Source: Lachnoanaerobaculum gingivalis (GTDB lineage: Bacteria; Bacillota; Clostridia; Lachnospirales; Lachnospiraceae). Taken from it: a stretch of 64,000 bases of DNA. Within the stretch, counting starts at the first letter, position 1. Each line of letters begins with the position of its first letter. Shown in pieces: positions 53,302-62,136 of this stretch. The stretch is from NCBI RefSeq assembly GCF_003862475.1, contig NZ_RRCO01000006.1, forward strand, positions 62,001-126,000, given 5' to 3'. The notes under the pieces were generated by a model. That model was not told where the DNA came from and did no database searches. It worked only from the letters and a program-made list of their open reading frames with translations. Both the position numbers and the translations under genes were made by a program.

Positions 53302-53379
53302 AGCTGCCGCTCTAAAAACATACACAATATACTGCAGTCTTACTGCTGTACTTTAAATTATATGCTTTAAGCGGCAGCT
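53302..53379. terminator. bidirectional terminator between MATE and relQ
   Basis: Distant arms AGCTGCCGCT (53302-53311) and AGCGGCAGCT (53370-53379) enclose an inner imperfect hairpin around TACTGCAG/CTGCTGTA. T-rich sequence follows on the plus strand. It closes two convergent genes. Confidence 0.65.
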
Positions 53380-53384
53380 TTATT

Positions 53385-54098
53385 TTATCTCGGTTTTCTT
53401 ACTTCTATACCTCTTGACTCTATACTTTGTCTTATATTAAGCATTTGTTGGTCCGTATTTGCTATTACATCTGCACATTCCTTAAGCTGTCTTTCAACAT
53501 CATCGGAATCAATAAAATCTTTTTTGTATTTCAGCTGATGATCAAGGCTCGCCCAAAAATCCATGGCAATAGTCCTTATCTGTACCTCAACCCTCATAGG
53601 CTGTTTTTTCTCCGAGAAAAATACCGGTATCTCGATAATAAGGTGGTAAGAGCGATATCCGTTTTCCTTAGGCTTTTTTATATAATCCTTTACGGCAATC
53701 AGTTTCACATCGTCCTGTCTTGTAAGCATATCGGCCACTTCATAAATATCATCAAGAAATGAACAGATAACTCTTATACCTGCCACATCATCCAGATTAT
53801 TGACTATTGAATCAAGTGTAAGCGGAAGTCCGCGCCTTTTTAGTTTTTCCACAATACTTTTAGGTTTCTTTACTCTTGATTTAATCACCTCTATAGGGTT
53901 CCTTCTGTTTTTAACCGAAAGTTCATCGTTTAAAACTTCCAACTTTGTCTTTACTTCCCTGATTGCGCAGGTATACATCATCATGGCCTCTTGAAATTTC
54001 TGTGCCATTTCGTGTATTTCTTCAGGTATCTGTACCAAATCGGGAACTTGTACAATGGACTGCTCCAATTCGTTATTCGGGTTATTTGATATATACAT
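53385..54098 (-). CDS. relQ: small alarmone synthetase (GTP pyrophosphokinase RelQ/YjbM-like)
   Basis: A 237-residue RelA_SpoT synthetase domain without hydrolase or regulatory domains, which makes (p)ppGpp from GTP/GDP. Motifs: VKKPKSIVEKLKRRGLP, NLDDVAGIRVICSFLDDIYEV, IAVKDYIKKPKENGYRSYHLI and RVEVQIRTIAMDFWASLDHQLKYK. Size and order fit RelQ rather than RelP, though the distinction is not certain. GGAGAGC precedes the ATG; it lies downstream of mrp. Confidence 0.92.
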   Translation of the reverse strand: MYISNNPNNELEQSIVQVPDLVQIPEEIHEMAQKFQEAMMMYTCAIREVKTKLEVLNDELSVKNRRNPIEVIKSRVKKPKSIVEKLKRRGLPLTLDSIVNNLDDVAGIRVICSFLDDIYEVADMLTRQDDVKLIAVKDYIKKPKENGYRSYHLIIEIPVFFSEKKQPMRVEVQIRTIAMDFWASLDHQLKYKKDFIDSDDVERQLKECADVIANTDQQMLNIRQSIESRGIEVRKPR

Positions 54099-54150
54099 AA
54101 GCTCTCCACTTCTTTTGCATACTCTTACCGGTATATTCCGGTCAAAATAA

Positions 54151-54921
54151 TTATTTTAAAATATAATCTGCCGCTTCATCAAACCACGGTGCCTCAACAT
54201 ATTCCACAAGACCTGCATCCACCTGTCTTGCCACTTCCGGGTCTATAGGAAGCTTTGCAAGTACCTTCAGTCCTTCTTTTTTTGCAATCTCATCAATATG
54301 ACTCTTTCCGAATATCTCATGCTTACTTCCACAGTCAGGACATTCAAAATAGCTCATATTCTCAACCAGACCGAGTATCGGAACATTCATCTTCTTAGCC
54401 ATGTTTACAGCCTTTGCAACTATCATCGAAACAAGCTCCTGAGGACTTGTAACTATTATAATTCCGTCAACAGGTATTGACTGGAAAACTGTAAGAGGAA
54501 CATCACCTGTACCCGGAGGCATATCCACAAACATATAGTCGATATTATTCCATACTGTATCCTTCCAAAACTGCTTTACAACGCCCGCTATTACAGGTCC
54601 TCTCCATATAACCGGATCTGTCTCATTCTCTAAGATAAGATTTGTACTTACCACATTGATTCCGGTGGTTGTAACAGCCGGAATCATAAGCTGATCATAT
54701 GTAACTCCAAGCTTTCCGCTAAGTCCGAATGCCTTAGGTATTGAAGGTCCTGTGATATCGGCATCTATAATACCTACTCTAAAACCTTTTGACATTGCCT
54801 TTACCGCCATCAATGATGTCACAAGGCTCTTACCTACTCCACCTTTTCCCGAAACAATACCTATTACTTTGTTTACACTGCTTTGAGGGTCAAGCTCTTC
54901 CCTAAATTCATTATTTGCCAT
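54151..54921 (-). CDS. mrp: Mrp/NBP35 family iron-sulfur carrier ATPase
   Basis: A 256-residue P-loop ATPase. The deviant Walker A GIVSGKGGVGKSLVTSL (about 22-38) carries the double lysine of the family, and YMFVDMPPGTGDVPLTV is the switch region. The CPDC pair (FECPDCGSKHEIFG) binds a bridging Fe-S cluster at the dimer interface. It probably delivers Fe-S clusters to apoproteins. The ATG has no near ribosome site, but a hairpin (54932-54949) brings AAAGGAAA closer. Confidence 0.92.
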   Translation of the reverse strand: MANNEFREELDPQSSVNKVIGIVSGKGGVGKSLVTSLMAVKAMSKGFRVGIIDADITGPSIPKAFGLSGKLGVTYDQLMIPAVTTTGINVVSTNLILENETDPVIWRGPVIAGVVKQFWKDTVWNNIDYMFVDMPPGTGDVPLTVFQSIPVDGIIIVTSPQELVSMIVAKAVNMAKKMNVPILGLVENMSYFECPDCGSKHEIFGKSHIDEIAKKEGLKVLAKLPIDPEVARQVDAGLVEYVEAPWFDEAADYILK

Positions 54922-54931
54922 ATTAAAACCA

Positions 54932-54949
54932 CATAGACTTTTGTCTATG
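54932..54949 (-). promoter_or_regulatory. hairpin directly before the mrp start codon
   Basis: CATAGAC-AAAA-GTCTATG ends about 10 bp before the ATG and separates it from an AAAGGAAA that would be the ribosome site. Folding could bring that site to normal distance. A second dyad TACTC-N4-GAGTA lies at 54974-54987. Confidence 0.4.
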
Positions 54950-55054
54950 ATTTCCTTTCTTACTTATTTATAATACTCTATTGAGTACAAAGTAATTATA
55001 CTAAAATAATCAATATTTTTCTATGCGTTTTGTTACATATCTGACTTTTATATA

Positions 55055-58000
55055 TTAAATCTTCTCCACTACCTTTACATTGTCGCTGCCAAGTCTTTTA
55101 CCAAGTATAATTGCGGCATCGTCTGACGGCACTCCCCACTCACTGCCAAGGTCTTTTTTTGCTCTTTCTTTTTTCAGATATATAATTACACTGTCATTTC
55201 CGCTCATCATACCTATATCTGTAAGTAGATTTCCAAGGTCCTCTTCATAGCTTTCCTTATCGGCATACTGTATCCAAAGTTCTTTTTTCACTCTTCCGAA
55301 CTCTCTTACCGTATCTACTATAAGTTTTCCTTCCTCTTCTCCCGAAGTGTCAACTCTACCTTTAACAAATACTTTTCCACCCTCTACAAGCTCATTGCCG
55401 TAGTTTTCAAACGCCTTCGGAAATACTACAAGCTCTATTCTTCCATACAGATCTTCAAGAGTGCATATTGCCATCATATCTCCTTTTTTGGTAAATCTTT
55501 TATTTACCTCCACAAGCAATCCGCCAATAGTGAGCTTTCTTCCCGACTCCAAAGGAATCTCACCGTTTTCATCAGGATAAAAGTCAATACTTCTTGCATC
55601 GGAGTGCTTTTCCAAAAGTAAAGTATACTCTTCCAGCGGATGCCCGCTGACATACATTCCCATAACTTCCATCTCATATTTTAGAAGTTCTTCTTTCGGA
55701 TACTCCTCTATATGAATAAGTTCAGACACAAAGCTCTCCTTATCGTCTTCACTTACCACATCAAAAAACGACATCTGACCCGGTATTACCGCCTTGCTCT
55801 CCTTGGACTTCTTATCTATGAAAAGTTCCGCATTCAAGATCTTTTCATGTCTGTTTCCCTCCATACCGTCAAGCGCTCCCGACTTTATAAAGCCTTCAAT
55901 ACTTCTTTTATTCAAATCCTTTTGCGGAAGCCTGTTTATAAAGTTTTCAAGAGAAAGAAATTTTCCGTTTAAAGTCCTTTCTCTTACAATCGCATCAGAT
56001 ACCGCTTTTCCGACACCTTTTATGGTGGAAAGTCCGAATCTTATACCGTCCTCATCTACACTGAATGATCCCTCACCAAGATTTACATCCGGAGGTAATA
56101 TCTTTATACCCATGTCGGCAAGACCGCCCATATATTCAATAAGCTTGGTCGGGTTATCGCTTACTGAAGTAAGTGAAGCCGCCATAAACTCTTTCGGATA
56201 ATAATATTTCAGATATGCAGTCTGATATGAAACCACAGCATAACATGCCGCATGTGATTTGTTGAAGGCATAGCTTGCAAAATCAATCATTTCATCAAAG
56301 ATCTTGTTTGCCACATCTTCCCCTATACCGTTATTTATACAACCCTTGATACCCTTTTCTTCATTTCCGTATACGAAGTTCTTTCGCTCCATCTCCATAA
56401 TATGTGCCTTTTTCTTGCTCATGGCACGACGAACCTCATCACTTCCGCCCATGGTATATCCTGCCAGGTCGCGCACTATCTGCATTACCTGCTCCTGATA
56501 AACTATACATCCATAAGTAGGCTCAAGTATGGAAATAAGTTGTGGTGTATCATAACTTACCTTATCTTTATTGTTCTTACCCGCAATATATTTTGGAATA
56601 AAGTCCATAGGACCCGGACGATAAAGTGAAATACCGGCAATTATATCCTCCAGATTTTCAGGTTTCAATCGCTTCATAAAGCTTTGCATTCCGGCACTCT
56701 CCAGCTGAAATACCGCATCTGTCTTTCCTGTGGATATAAACTCATATACCTTATTATCGTCATAATCTATCTTTTTTAAATCGATATCTACATCATAATT
56801 TTTCTTTATCATTGCCAAAGCATTTTGAAGTACTGTAAGCGTACGCAGTCCCAAAAAGTCCATCTTTAAAAGACCGAGCTCTTCCAAAGTCGTCATGGTA
56901 AACTGCGTTGTAACCGCATTATCCACTCCAAGTGCAAGCGGTACATACTCTTCAACCGCTTTTTTGGATATTACAACACCTGCAGCATGAATACTTGCAT
57001 GTCTTGGCAGTCCCTCAAGTTTCAAGCTGTAATTTATAAGTTCATAAACCACTTCATCACTGTCATACAGTTCTTTGAGTTCCTTATTTCTTTCAAGTGC
57101 AAGCCCCAATGTGATATCCTTATCCATAGGTATCATCTTAGCAATGCTGTCACATCTTGCATATGGAATCTCCATAGCCCTTCCTACATCTCTGATAACG
57201 CCTCTTGCCTGCAGAGTACCGAAAGTGATTATCTGGCATACTCTCTCACTGCCGTATTTGTTTACCACATATTCAATAACTTCACCACGTCTTTCATCCG
57301 CAAAGTCCACGTCTATATCGGGCATGGAAACTCTCTCCGGATTTAAGAATCTCTCGAAAATAAGATTATATTTTATCGGATCGATATCGGTGATTCCGAG
57401 GCAGTATGATACTACGCTTCCTGCTGCAGAACCTCTTCCCGGTCCTACTGATATACCCTTGCTTCTTGCATAATTTATATAGTCCCAAACTATCAAAAAA
57501 TAGTCTATATAGCCCATTTTTTCTATTACGCCAAGCTCATAGTACATCCTGCTCTTTATTTCTTCTCTGTTTGGATAATCATTTGGGTAATTTCTTTCAA
57601 AACCGCTTTGACACAGACTTTCCAAATATTCCTTTGCCGACATTTGATTTGGCACAGGATACTCCGGCAATTTGGTATCACCGAATTTTATTTCCACATC
57701 ACACATATCCGCTATCTTACCGGTATTTTCAACAGCGTCCTGAGCATATGGAAAGAGTGCCTTCATCTCGTCTTCGGACTTTAAGAAAAATTGACCGCCC
57801 TCATATCTCATCCTGTCCGGATCAGATACTGTCTTACTTGTCTGTATACAAAGCAATATATCATGTGCTTTTGCATCTTCAGCATTTATATAGTGTATAT
57901 CATTGGTTGCCACAAGCGGAATATCCAGTTCTTTTCCAATCTTTACCAAGACCTGATTTACATACTTTTGCTCCGGAATTCCATGGTTTTGAAGCTCCAA

Positions 58001-58513
58001 ATAAAAAGAATCCTCGCCAAACAACTCCTTATATTTTTGTGCGGCCTTTCTTGCATCATCCTCTCTTCCTCTTGATATAAGCTTTGGAATTTCACCTGCA
58101 AGACAGGCTGAAAGTGCAATTATACCCTCGTGATATTCCTGTAAAAGTTCAAAGTCTATTCTCGGTTTATAATAAAAACCTTCGGTAAAACCTTTTGAAA
58201 CTATCTTTGTCAGATTCTCATAACCCTTATTATTTTTGGCCAATAAAATAAGGTGATAGTATCTGTCTCCCTGCTTTGCCTGCTTTTCAAATCTTGATGA
58301 AGGGCTCACATACACTTCACAACCAAGTATCGGCTTAATCCCTTGTGCCTTTGCCTCTTTATAAAAATCTATGACTCCATACATCACTCCATGATCGGTA
58401 ATGGCAAGTGATGTCATATTTAGTTCCTTTGCTCGACTTATTATCTCTTTTATCTTACAGGAACCGTCCAATAATGAATATCCTGTATGTACATGTAGAT
58501 GTGTAAAAGACAT
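55055..58513 (-). CDS. dnaE: DNA polymerase III alpha subunit DnaE
   Basis: An 1152-residue replicative polymerase of the DnaE type (not PolC). The N-terminal PHP domain begins THLHVHTGYSLLDG with the metal-binding His pair, then the polymerase core with GPGRGSAAGSVVSYCLGITDIDPI and MPDIDVDFADERR (catalytic Asp residues). A helix-hairpin-helix follows, then a C-terminal OB domain (KRFTKKGDMMAICTLEDLYGRIELVVFP). Length is normal. GAGGAG precedes the ATG. In many Firmicutes DnaE extends primers while PolC elongates; PolC is not in the window. Confidence 0.96.
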   Translation of the reverse strand: MSFTHLHVHTGYSLLDGSCKIKEIISRAKELNMTSLAITDHGVMYGVIDFYKEAKAQGIKPILGCEVYVSPSSRFEKQAKQGDRYYHLILLAKNNKGYENLTKIVSKGFTEGFYYKPRIDFELLQEYHEGIIALSACLAGEIPKLISRGREDDARKAAQKYKELFGEDSFYLELQNHGIPEQKYVNQVLVKIGKELDIPLVATNDIHYINAEDAKAHDILLCIQTSKTVSDPDRMRYEGGQFFLKSEDEMKALFPYAQDAVENTGKIADMCDVEIKFGDTKLPEYPVPNQMSAKEYLESLCQSGFERNYPNDYPNREEIKSRMYYELGVIEKMGYIDYFLIVWDYINYARSKGISVGPGRGSAAGSVVSYCLGITDIDPIKYNLIFERFLNPERVSMPDIDVDFADERRGEVIEYVVNKYGSERVCQIITFGTLQARGVIRDVGRAMEIPYARCDSIAKMIPMDKDITLGLALERNKELKELYDSDEVVYELINYSLKLEGLPRHASIHAAGVVISKKAVEEYVPLALGVDNAVTTQFTMTTLEELGLLKMDFLGLRTLTVLQNALAMIKKNYDVDIDLKKIDYDDNKVYEFISTGKTDAVFQLESAGMQSFMKRLKPENLEDIIAGISLYRPGPMDFIPKYIAGKNNKDKVSYDTPQLISILEPTYGCIVYQEQVMQIVRDLAGYTMGGSDEVRRAMSKKKAHIMEMERKNFVYGNEEKGIKGCINNGIGEDVANKIFDEMIDFASYAFNKSHAACYAVVSYQTAYLKYYYPKEFMAASLTSVSDNPTKLIEYMGGLADMGIKILPPDVNLGEGSFSVDEDGIRFGLSTIKGVGKAVSDAIVRERTLNGKFLSLENFINRLPQKDLNKRSIEGFIKSGALDGMEGNRHEKILNAELFIDKKSKESKAVIPGQMSFFDVVSEDDKESFVSELIHIEEYPKEELLKYEMEVMGMYVSGHPLEEYTLLLEKHSDARSIDFYPDENGEIPLESGRKLTIGGLLVEVNKRFTKKGDMMAICTLEDLYGRIELVVFPKAFENYGNELVEGGKVFVKGRVDTSGEEEGKLIVDTVREFGRVKKELWIQYADKESYEEDLGNLLTDIGMMSGNDSVIIYLKKERAKKDLGSEWGVPSDDAAIILGKRLGSDNVKVVEKI

Positions 58514-58631
58514 ATTTCTCCTCTATTTTCATTCAATACTTATTATATTATATCATATTTTGGGAAAATGGAGAGTATCTGTGAAAATCAATATTGATTA
58601 TATTATATAAATATAATTTATATCATTTTTC

Positions 58632-58659
58632 TTGTATTTTTCTTTACAAATGCTATAAT
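58632..58659 (+). promoter_or_regulatory. promoter of the RelB-YoeB module
   Basis: TTGTAT (58632-58637) and TATAAT (58654-58659), spacing 16 bp, 31 bp before relB. The AT-rich gap 58514-58690 also carries nested palindromic ATATAAT repeats (about 58593-58628), plausible antitoxin binding sites. Confidence 0.55.
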
Positions 58660-58690
58660 AAATTCAACAATATAAGAAAGGAGAAGTTTT

Positions 58691-58948
58691 ATGGCACAGA
58701 CAGTTAATGTAAACTTTCGTCTCGATGAGACGGATAAAAAGAGAATGGAAAATGTTTGTAATGAGCTTGGACTTTCTATGAGTGCAGCCTTTACTATATT
58801 TGCCAAGAAGGTTGGCAGAGAGCACCGTATACCTTTTGAAATTTCTGTAGACCCTTTTTATTCGGAGAATAATGTAGCTCATTTACGCCGAGGGATAGCA
58901 GCCCTTAATGCCGGGCTTGGTGTAGAACATGATATTATAGAGGAGTAA
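58691..58948 (+). CDS. relB: RelB/DinJ family antitoxin
   Basis: An 85-residue ribbon-helix-helix antitoxin. The N terminus VNVNFRLDETDKKRMENVCNELGLSMSAAFTIFAKKV matches RelB/DinJ (beta strand, then two helices for DNA binding). The C-terminal tail (from VDPFYSENN) would wrap the toxin. AAAGGAGA precedes the ATG and the toxin frame starts 5 bp later. It appears intact, unlike its toxin. Confidence 0.9.
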   Translation: MAQTVNVNFRLDETDKKRMENVCNELGLSMSAAFTIFAKKVGREHRIPFEISVDPFYSENNVAHLRRGIAALNAGLGVEHDIIEE

Positions 58949-58953
58949 AACTC

Positions 58954-59108
58954 ATGCATAAAATATGGTTTGATGAAGCATGGGAAGACTATCTTTATTG
59001 GCAAAGCCAGGACAGAAAAACTATAAAACGTATTAATGGGCTTATCAAGGATATCGAATTTCCAATGGAGTTTTGGAAATTTTATCCTGCCGTGGACATT
59101 ATAATTAA
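58954..59108 (+). pseudogene. yoeB: YoeB/Txe toxin with an internal deletion
   Basis: The first 34 residues (IWFDEAWEDYLYWQSQDRKT, then IKRINGLIKDIE) match YoeB/Txe mRNA interferases, which are about 85 residues. The frame then goes off. In the +2 frame the next codons read RISNGVLEILSCRGHYN and stop at 59106-59108, which looks like the end of a YoeB protein. About 30 central residues (the LKHxLSGxWSRRI region with catalytic Glu and Arg) are therefore missing. The open frame to 59148 gives a 64-residue product with an unrelated tail. The toxin is inactive by this reading. Confidence 0.7.
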
Positions 59109-59111
59109 TAC

Positions 59112-59160
59112 AAAGGGAGATATCACAAAGACTAAGAAAATTTTGTGATATCTCCCTTTT
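59112..59160. terminator. 18-bp perfect hairpin terminator after the TA module
   Basis: AAAGGGAGATATCACAAA pairs perfectly with TTTGTGATATCTCCCTTT over a 12-nt loop, with T tracts on both sides. It serves the TA module and the convergent gene at 59186. Confidence 0.85.
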
Positions 59161-59185
59161 AAACAATTGTCCGCTTATACATAAT

Positions 59186-59725
59186 CTATTTACAGTAATC
59201 ATGCTTTCTGTTAAGATTCCTGTACGCATATAAAAGTACATCATTGTCCACGCTGTTAAATTCTATAAAGTATATATCTTCTACATTAATTTTTATTCTA
59301 TCATAAACTTTTGCATTTGATATATCTACACATTCCATAACTACAGATACGGCATCTGATTCTGAAACAAAGCCTGTATACATATCATCATACGAATTTA
59401 TCATAATAGTTGCTATGTTCTTACTTGAAATTATATATTCGAGGATATTTCTGATAGATATTTCACCGTCAAAGTCATTCATTGATAGCGTTTTTATCTC
59501 TTTATCCTTCCAGTAATCTATATATAATTTCATTTTAGCTAAATATTCCGTACCGGAAAGACAAGAGCTTATTATTTTCTTTTTAAAAGCATAAAGACCT
59601 GCTTCTCTTCCTTGATCATCAAAAGCTTTAAATATACAGATATCGACATTTTGGTATAGCAGATATCCTACGCTAAAGCACTCGTCATCTGTTGAATATA
59701 TTTCATATAGCTTTCCTATTTCCAT
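59186..59725 (-). CDS. hypothetical protein with two beta-rich repeats
   Basis: About 179 residues, no signal peptide or membrane helix. The segments SVGYLLYQNVDICIFKAFDD and YTGFVSESDAVSVVMECVDI look like two copies of a short beta-barrel motif, faintly Sm-like. The frame is open through a TTG at 59758, but the first ATG is at 59725 (MEIGKLYEIY), which overlaps the end of the DUF3791 gene by 23 bp. Not recognised further. The overlap suggests joint expression and perhaps complex formation. Confidence 0.65.
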   Translation of the reverse strand: MEIGKLYEIYSTDDECFSVGYLLYQNVDICIFKAFDDQGREAGLYAFKKKIISSCLSGTEYLAKMKLYIDYWKDKEIKTLSMNDFDGEISIRNILEYIISSKNIATIMINSYDDMYTGFVSESDAVSVVMECVDISNAKVYDRIKINVEDIYFIEFNSVDNDVLLYAYRNLNRKHDYCK

Positions 59726-59933
59726 ACTCGTCACTATATTCCCGCTCCAAATCTTCAATCAAATATTCATCACTCATACAATGCATATCTGAAATCCCTT
59801 TACTCATCAGTTCGTATGTAAATGAGTGATAAAAAAAGTTTAGTGCTTCATCTAATGAGATATTTTGATTTTTCGCAAACTTTTCTATAATCCGAGCATA
59901 TTTCTTTTGTAATAACACAGGATTTGCATTCAT
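59703..59933 (-). CDS. DUF3791 family protein
   Basis: A 76-residue, helical, acidic protein. KKYARIIEKFAKNQNISLDEALNFFYHS is the DUF3791 signature. Such small proteins usually sit next to DUF3990 or other putative toxin-like genes in Clostridia. Here the partner is a different hypothetical whose start overlaps its end. Start ATG at 59933 with a weak AGAGAGAA site. Function unknown. Confidence 0.8.
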   Translation of the reverse strand: MNANPVLLQKKYARIIEKFAKNQNISLDEALNFFYHSFTYELMSKGISDMHCMSDEYLIEDLEREYSDEYGNRKAI

Positions 59934-59957
59934 ATTATTTCTCTCTCCATAAATAAC

Positions 59958-60539
59958 CTAGTACCTGTTCATCCTACCCTTATTCATCACAAATCCAAGC
60001 AGTGCACCTACTATACCTCCAAGGATATGAGTAAGATTTGAAATATTATCCTGTACAAAGAATCCCTGATATATCTGCTCTCCGATATACAAAAGTGCTA
60101 CAAGAATAAATGTAAAAGGAATTTTTCCTTCTTTAAATCCTGCAAATGATGAAAGCAGTATAAATGCAAACACTACACCGCTTGCCCCAAGCAGTCCTGA
60201 AGACGGGAACACAAAGAAATGTACCAATCCTGTTACAAGTGCGGTTGCAAGAATAACAAAGAGTATATTCGCCGAACCGTACTTTTCTTCAAGCATCGGT
60301 CCTATTACAAGTATAAGCATTATATTACCAAGGAAATGATCAAGATTTGCATGGCCAAGTACATGTCCGAAAAATCTGATATATGTAAGAGGACTTATAA
60401 AAGACGATCTGTATACACTGAAGAAAAATCTTGTGGAAAGTCCTCCCGTAATAACATCCATTACAAATACTATAAAGCTCAAAATAACAAATCCCAAAAT
60501 AACCGGTGAATTGAATGAAATTTTTAATTTATTATCCAT
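59958..60539 (-). CDS. rhomboid family intramembrane serine protease
   Basis: A 193-residue polytopic protein with six helices. The family motifs are HVLGHANLDHFLGNIMLIL (helix 2 His/Asn), GLLGASGVVFAFILL with the catalytic Ser in GASG, and NLTHILGGIVGALLG with the catalytic His. It should cleave transmembrane segments of unknown substrates. CGAGGAGA precedes the ATG. It follows the DUF1934 gene, separated by a terminator. Confidence 0.92.
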   Translation of the reverse strand: MDNKLKISFNSPVILGFVILSFIVFVMDVITGGLSTRFFFSVYRSSFISPLTYIRFFGHVLGHANLDHFLGNIMLILVIGPMLEEKYGSANILFVILATALVTGLVHFFVFPSSGLLGASGVVFAFILLSSFAGFKEGKIPFTFILVALLYIGEQIYQGFFVQDNISNLTHILGGIVGALLGFVMNKGRMNRY

Positions 60540-60576
60540 ATTTTCTCCTCGACTTAGGTTTAACTAACCCGTTCTA

Positions 60577-60603
60577 AAAAAGGGCGGATCAACCACCCTT
60601 TTT
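60577..60603 (-). terminator. terminator overlapping the end of the DUF1934 gene
   Basis: Stem AAAAGGG.GG/CC.CCCTTTT followed by TTTTTTAGA on the minus strand; it includes the stop codon of the gene at 60589. Confidence 0.75.
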
Positions 60604-61035
60604 ATCTACTCTATCAACAGCTTCAACTATGTGAATGCGCATCTTTGAATTTGATGCCCTATCTCCCTCTATGTAGAGTATATATTCAACATAGACATTT
60701 ATCTCTTCTTCGTTCATATCTATGAGCAGAAGCTTTGTCTCTGTTTCCATATCCAATCTTCCAAAGGGAGTGTCATATATTGTTTTGTACCTACTGTTAT
60801 TGGCAAATACCATCTTGGAATTTACCACACCCTCTTTGATAATTTCAACCCTGTTCTTATTTACTATTATTGTATTAAGGATAATTTCATCAAAACCTTG
60901 GGCTTCTTCCACGTAAGTTATTTTGTGTATATCACCATCAATATAGTGATTTCCTGAAATATTCACGGCAATAGGATCGTTCTCATCATATCTCAAATGA
61001 GAGCCGCTAATCTCAATATCTACAAATTCTTTCAT
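60589..61035 (-). CDS. DUF1934 (YwiB-like) protein
   Basis: A 148-residue beta-barrel (calycin-like) protein, no signal peptide. The pattern IHKITYVEEAQGFDEIILNTI, VEIIKEGVVNSKMVF and TIYDTPFGRLDMETETK matches B. subtilis YwiB. Function is unknown in the family. AAGGTAGAAG precedes the ATG. The leader holds two mutually exclusive hairpins (61041-61082). Confidence 0.85.
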   Translation of the reverse strand: MKEFVDIEISGSHLRYDENDPIAVNISGNHYIDGDIHKITYVEEAQGFDEIILNTIIVNKNRVEIIKEGVVNSKMVFANNSRYKTIYDTPFGRLDMETETKLLLIDMNEEEINVYVEYILYIEGDRASNSKMRIHIVEAVDRVDKKGG

Positions 61036-61040
61036 AATCT

Positions 61041-61082
61041 TCTACCTTAAAACCATAGTAGAAGCCGCAATGCGGTCTCTAC
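61041..61082 (-). promoter_or_regulatory. two alternative hairpins in the DUF1934 leader
   Basis: GTAGAGACCGC/GCGGCTTCTAC (61058-61082) and TCTAC/GTAGA (61041-61062, the latter next to the ribosome site) share the same TCTAC segment, so only one can form. The rest of the 291-bp gap 61036-61326 is AT-rich with an imperfect hairpin GTGACAATA/TATTGTTAC at 61305-61327 after murI. Confidence 0.3.
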
Positions 61083-61326
61083 CCAACCCTAAGCTACCAC
61101 TGGTTGTTATGCAAATATCAAGTTTAAAATAAAAGAATGATAGTTTACTAGAAAAATGTATCTCCCCACTATTCTATATAAAATAACCTTAAATAAAAAA
61201 CTGATAACTATGCTCAACAAAGAATGCCTGTCTGCTTTATGTACACTCTTGTCTAGCCAATCCAATTTGTATGCATTCTGCAAAGCTTTAAATGTTTTTT
61301 AAACGTAACAATATTATTTATTGTCA

Positions 61327-62130
61327 CTAAAATTCCTCTATATTGACTATACCGGCTTTCTTTACTATGCCGGGCATAATAGAAGATGCTAAATCACTAA
61401 ATCTTTCCGCCATATCACTGACATAAAAGTCATGAAAAACTTTGCCGTCATCCGCGGCACAAAGATTTTCACGCTCCAACAAAGATTTCAATTCCTTCGC
61501 GGTCTCATATGCAGGATTTACAAGGGAAACTTCCTCTCCCATAATCCTTCCAAAAGTCTTATACAGTAAAGGATAATGGGTGCATCCCAATACCAGACTG
61601 TCAATATGTCTGCTCTTTAATTCACTAACATATCTTGAAATAATCTCATCTGTAACTCTGTCATTTATAAGTCCCTCTTCTACCAAAGGAACCAAAAGCG
61701 GACAGGCCTTTTGTATTACTTCAAGTTCATTATTTATCTGATGAATAGTTTTCTCATATATACCGCTTGATATGGTTCCGCTGGTACCGACAACTCCAAT
61801 CCTTCCCACTTTTGTAGTTTTGGCGGCAGTTATGGCACCTGCATGAATAACACCCATAATCGGTATATCAATCTCTGTCTTTAATATGTCAAGCGCAAAA
61901 GCACTGGCGGTATTGCACGCAATCACAATAGCTTTTACATTTTTTGTCTGTAAAAATTTTACAATCTGTCCGGAGTATTTAATAATAGTATCTCTTGACT
62001 TGGAGCCGTATGGAACTCTTGCCGTATCTCCAAAATAAACAGTACTTTCATTTGGCATCTGCGACACTATTTCCTTTGCTACCGTAAGCCCTCCGACACC
62101 TGAATCAAATATTCCTATAGGTAAATTCAA
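61327..62130 (-). CDS. murI: glutamate racemase
   Basis: Converts L- to D-glutamate for peptidoglycan. 267 residues with the two catalytic cysteines in AIVIACNTASAFA and VLGCTHYPLLY, and the N-terminal IGIFDSGVGGLTV signature. The start is TTG at 62130 with GAAGGTGAT upstream. It lies 6 bp after ddl, so two cell-wall D-amino-acid enzymes share an operon. Confidence 0.95.
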   Translation of the reverse strand: MNLPIGIFDSGVGGLTVAKEIVSQMPNESTVYFGDTARVPYGSKSRDTIIKYSGQIVKFLQTKNVKAIVIACNTASAFALDILKTEIDIPIMGVIHAGAITAAKTTKVGRIGVVGTSGTISSGIYEKTIHQINNELEVIQKACPLLVPLVEEGLINDRVTDEIISRYVSELKSRHIDSLVLGCTHYPLLYKTFGRIMGEEVSLVNPAYETAKELKSLLERENLCAADDGKVFHDFYVSDMAERFSDLASSIMPGIVKKAGIVNIEEF

Positions 62131-62136
62131 GAAAAA

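Noticed and set aside
57406-58080. 224-codon plus-strand frame opposite dnaE and similar long antisense frames (for example 876-1397)
   Set aside because: They lie inside well-recognised minus-strand genes, have low-complexity translations and no ribosome sites: coding shadows.
61058-61100. tRNA-like stretch (GGTAGCTTAG...GGGTAGAG) in the DUF1934 leader
   Set aside because: It resembles a D arm, but the following stem CCGC-ATT-GCGG leaves a 3-nt loop, and there is no T arm or acceptor pairing.
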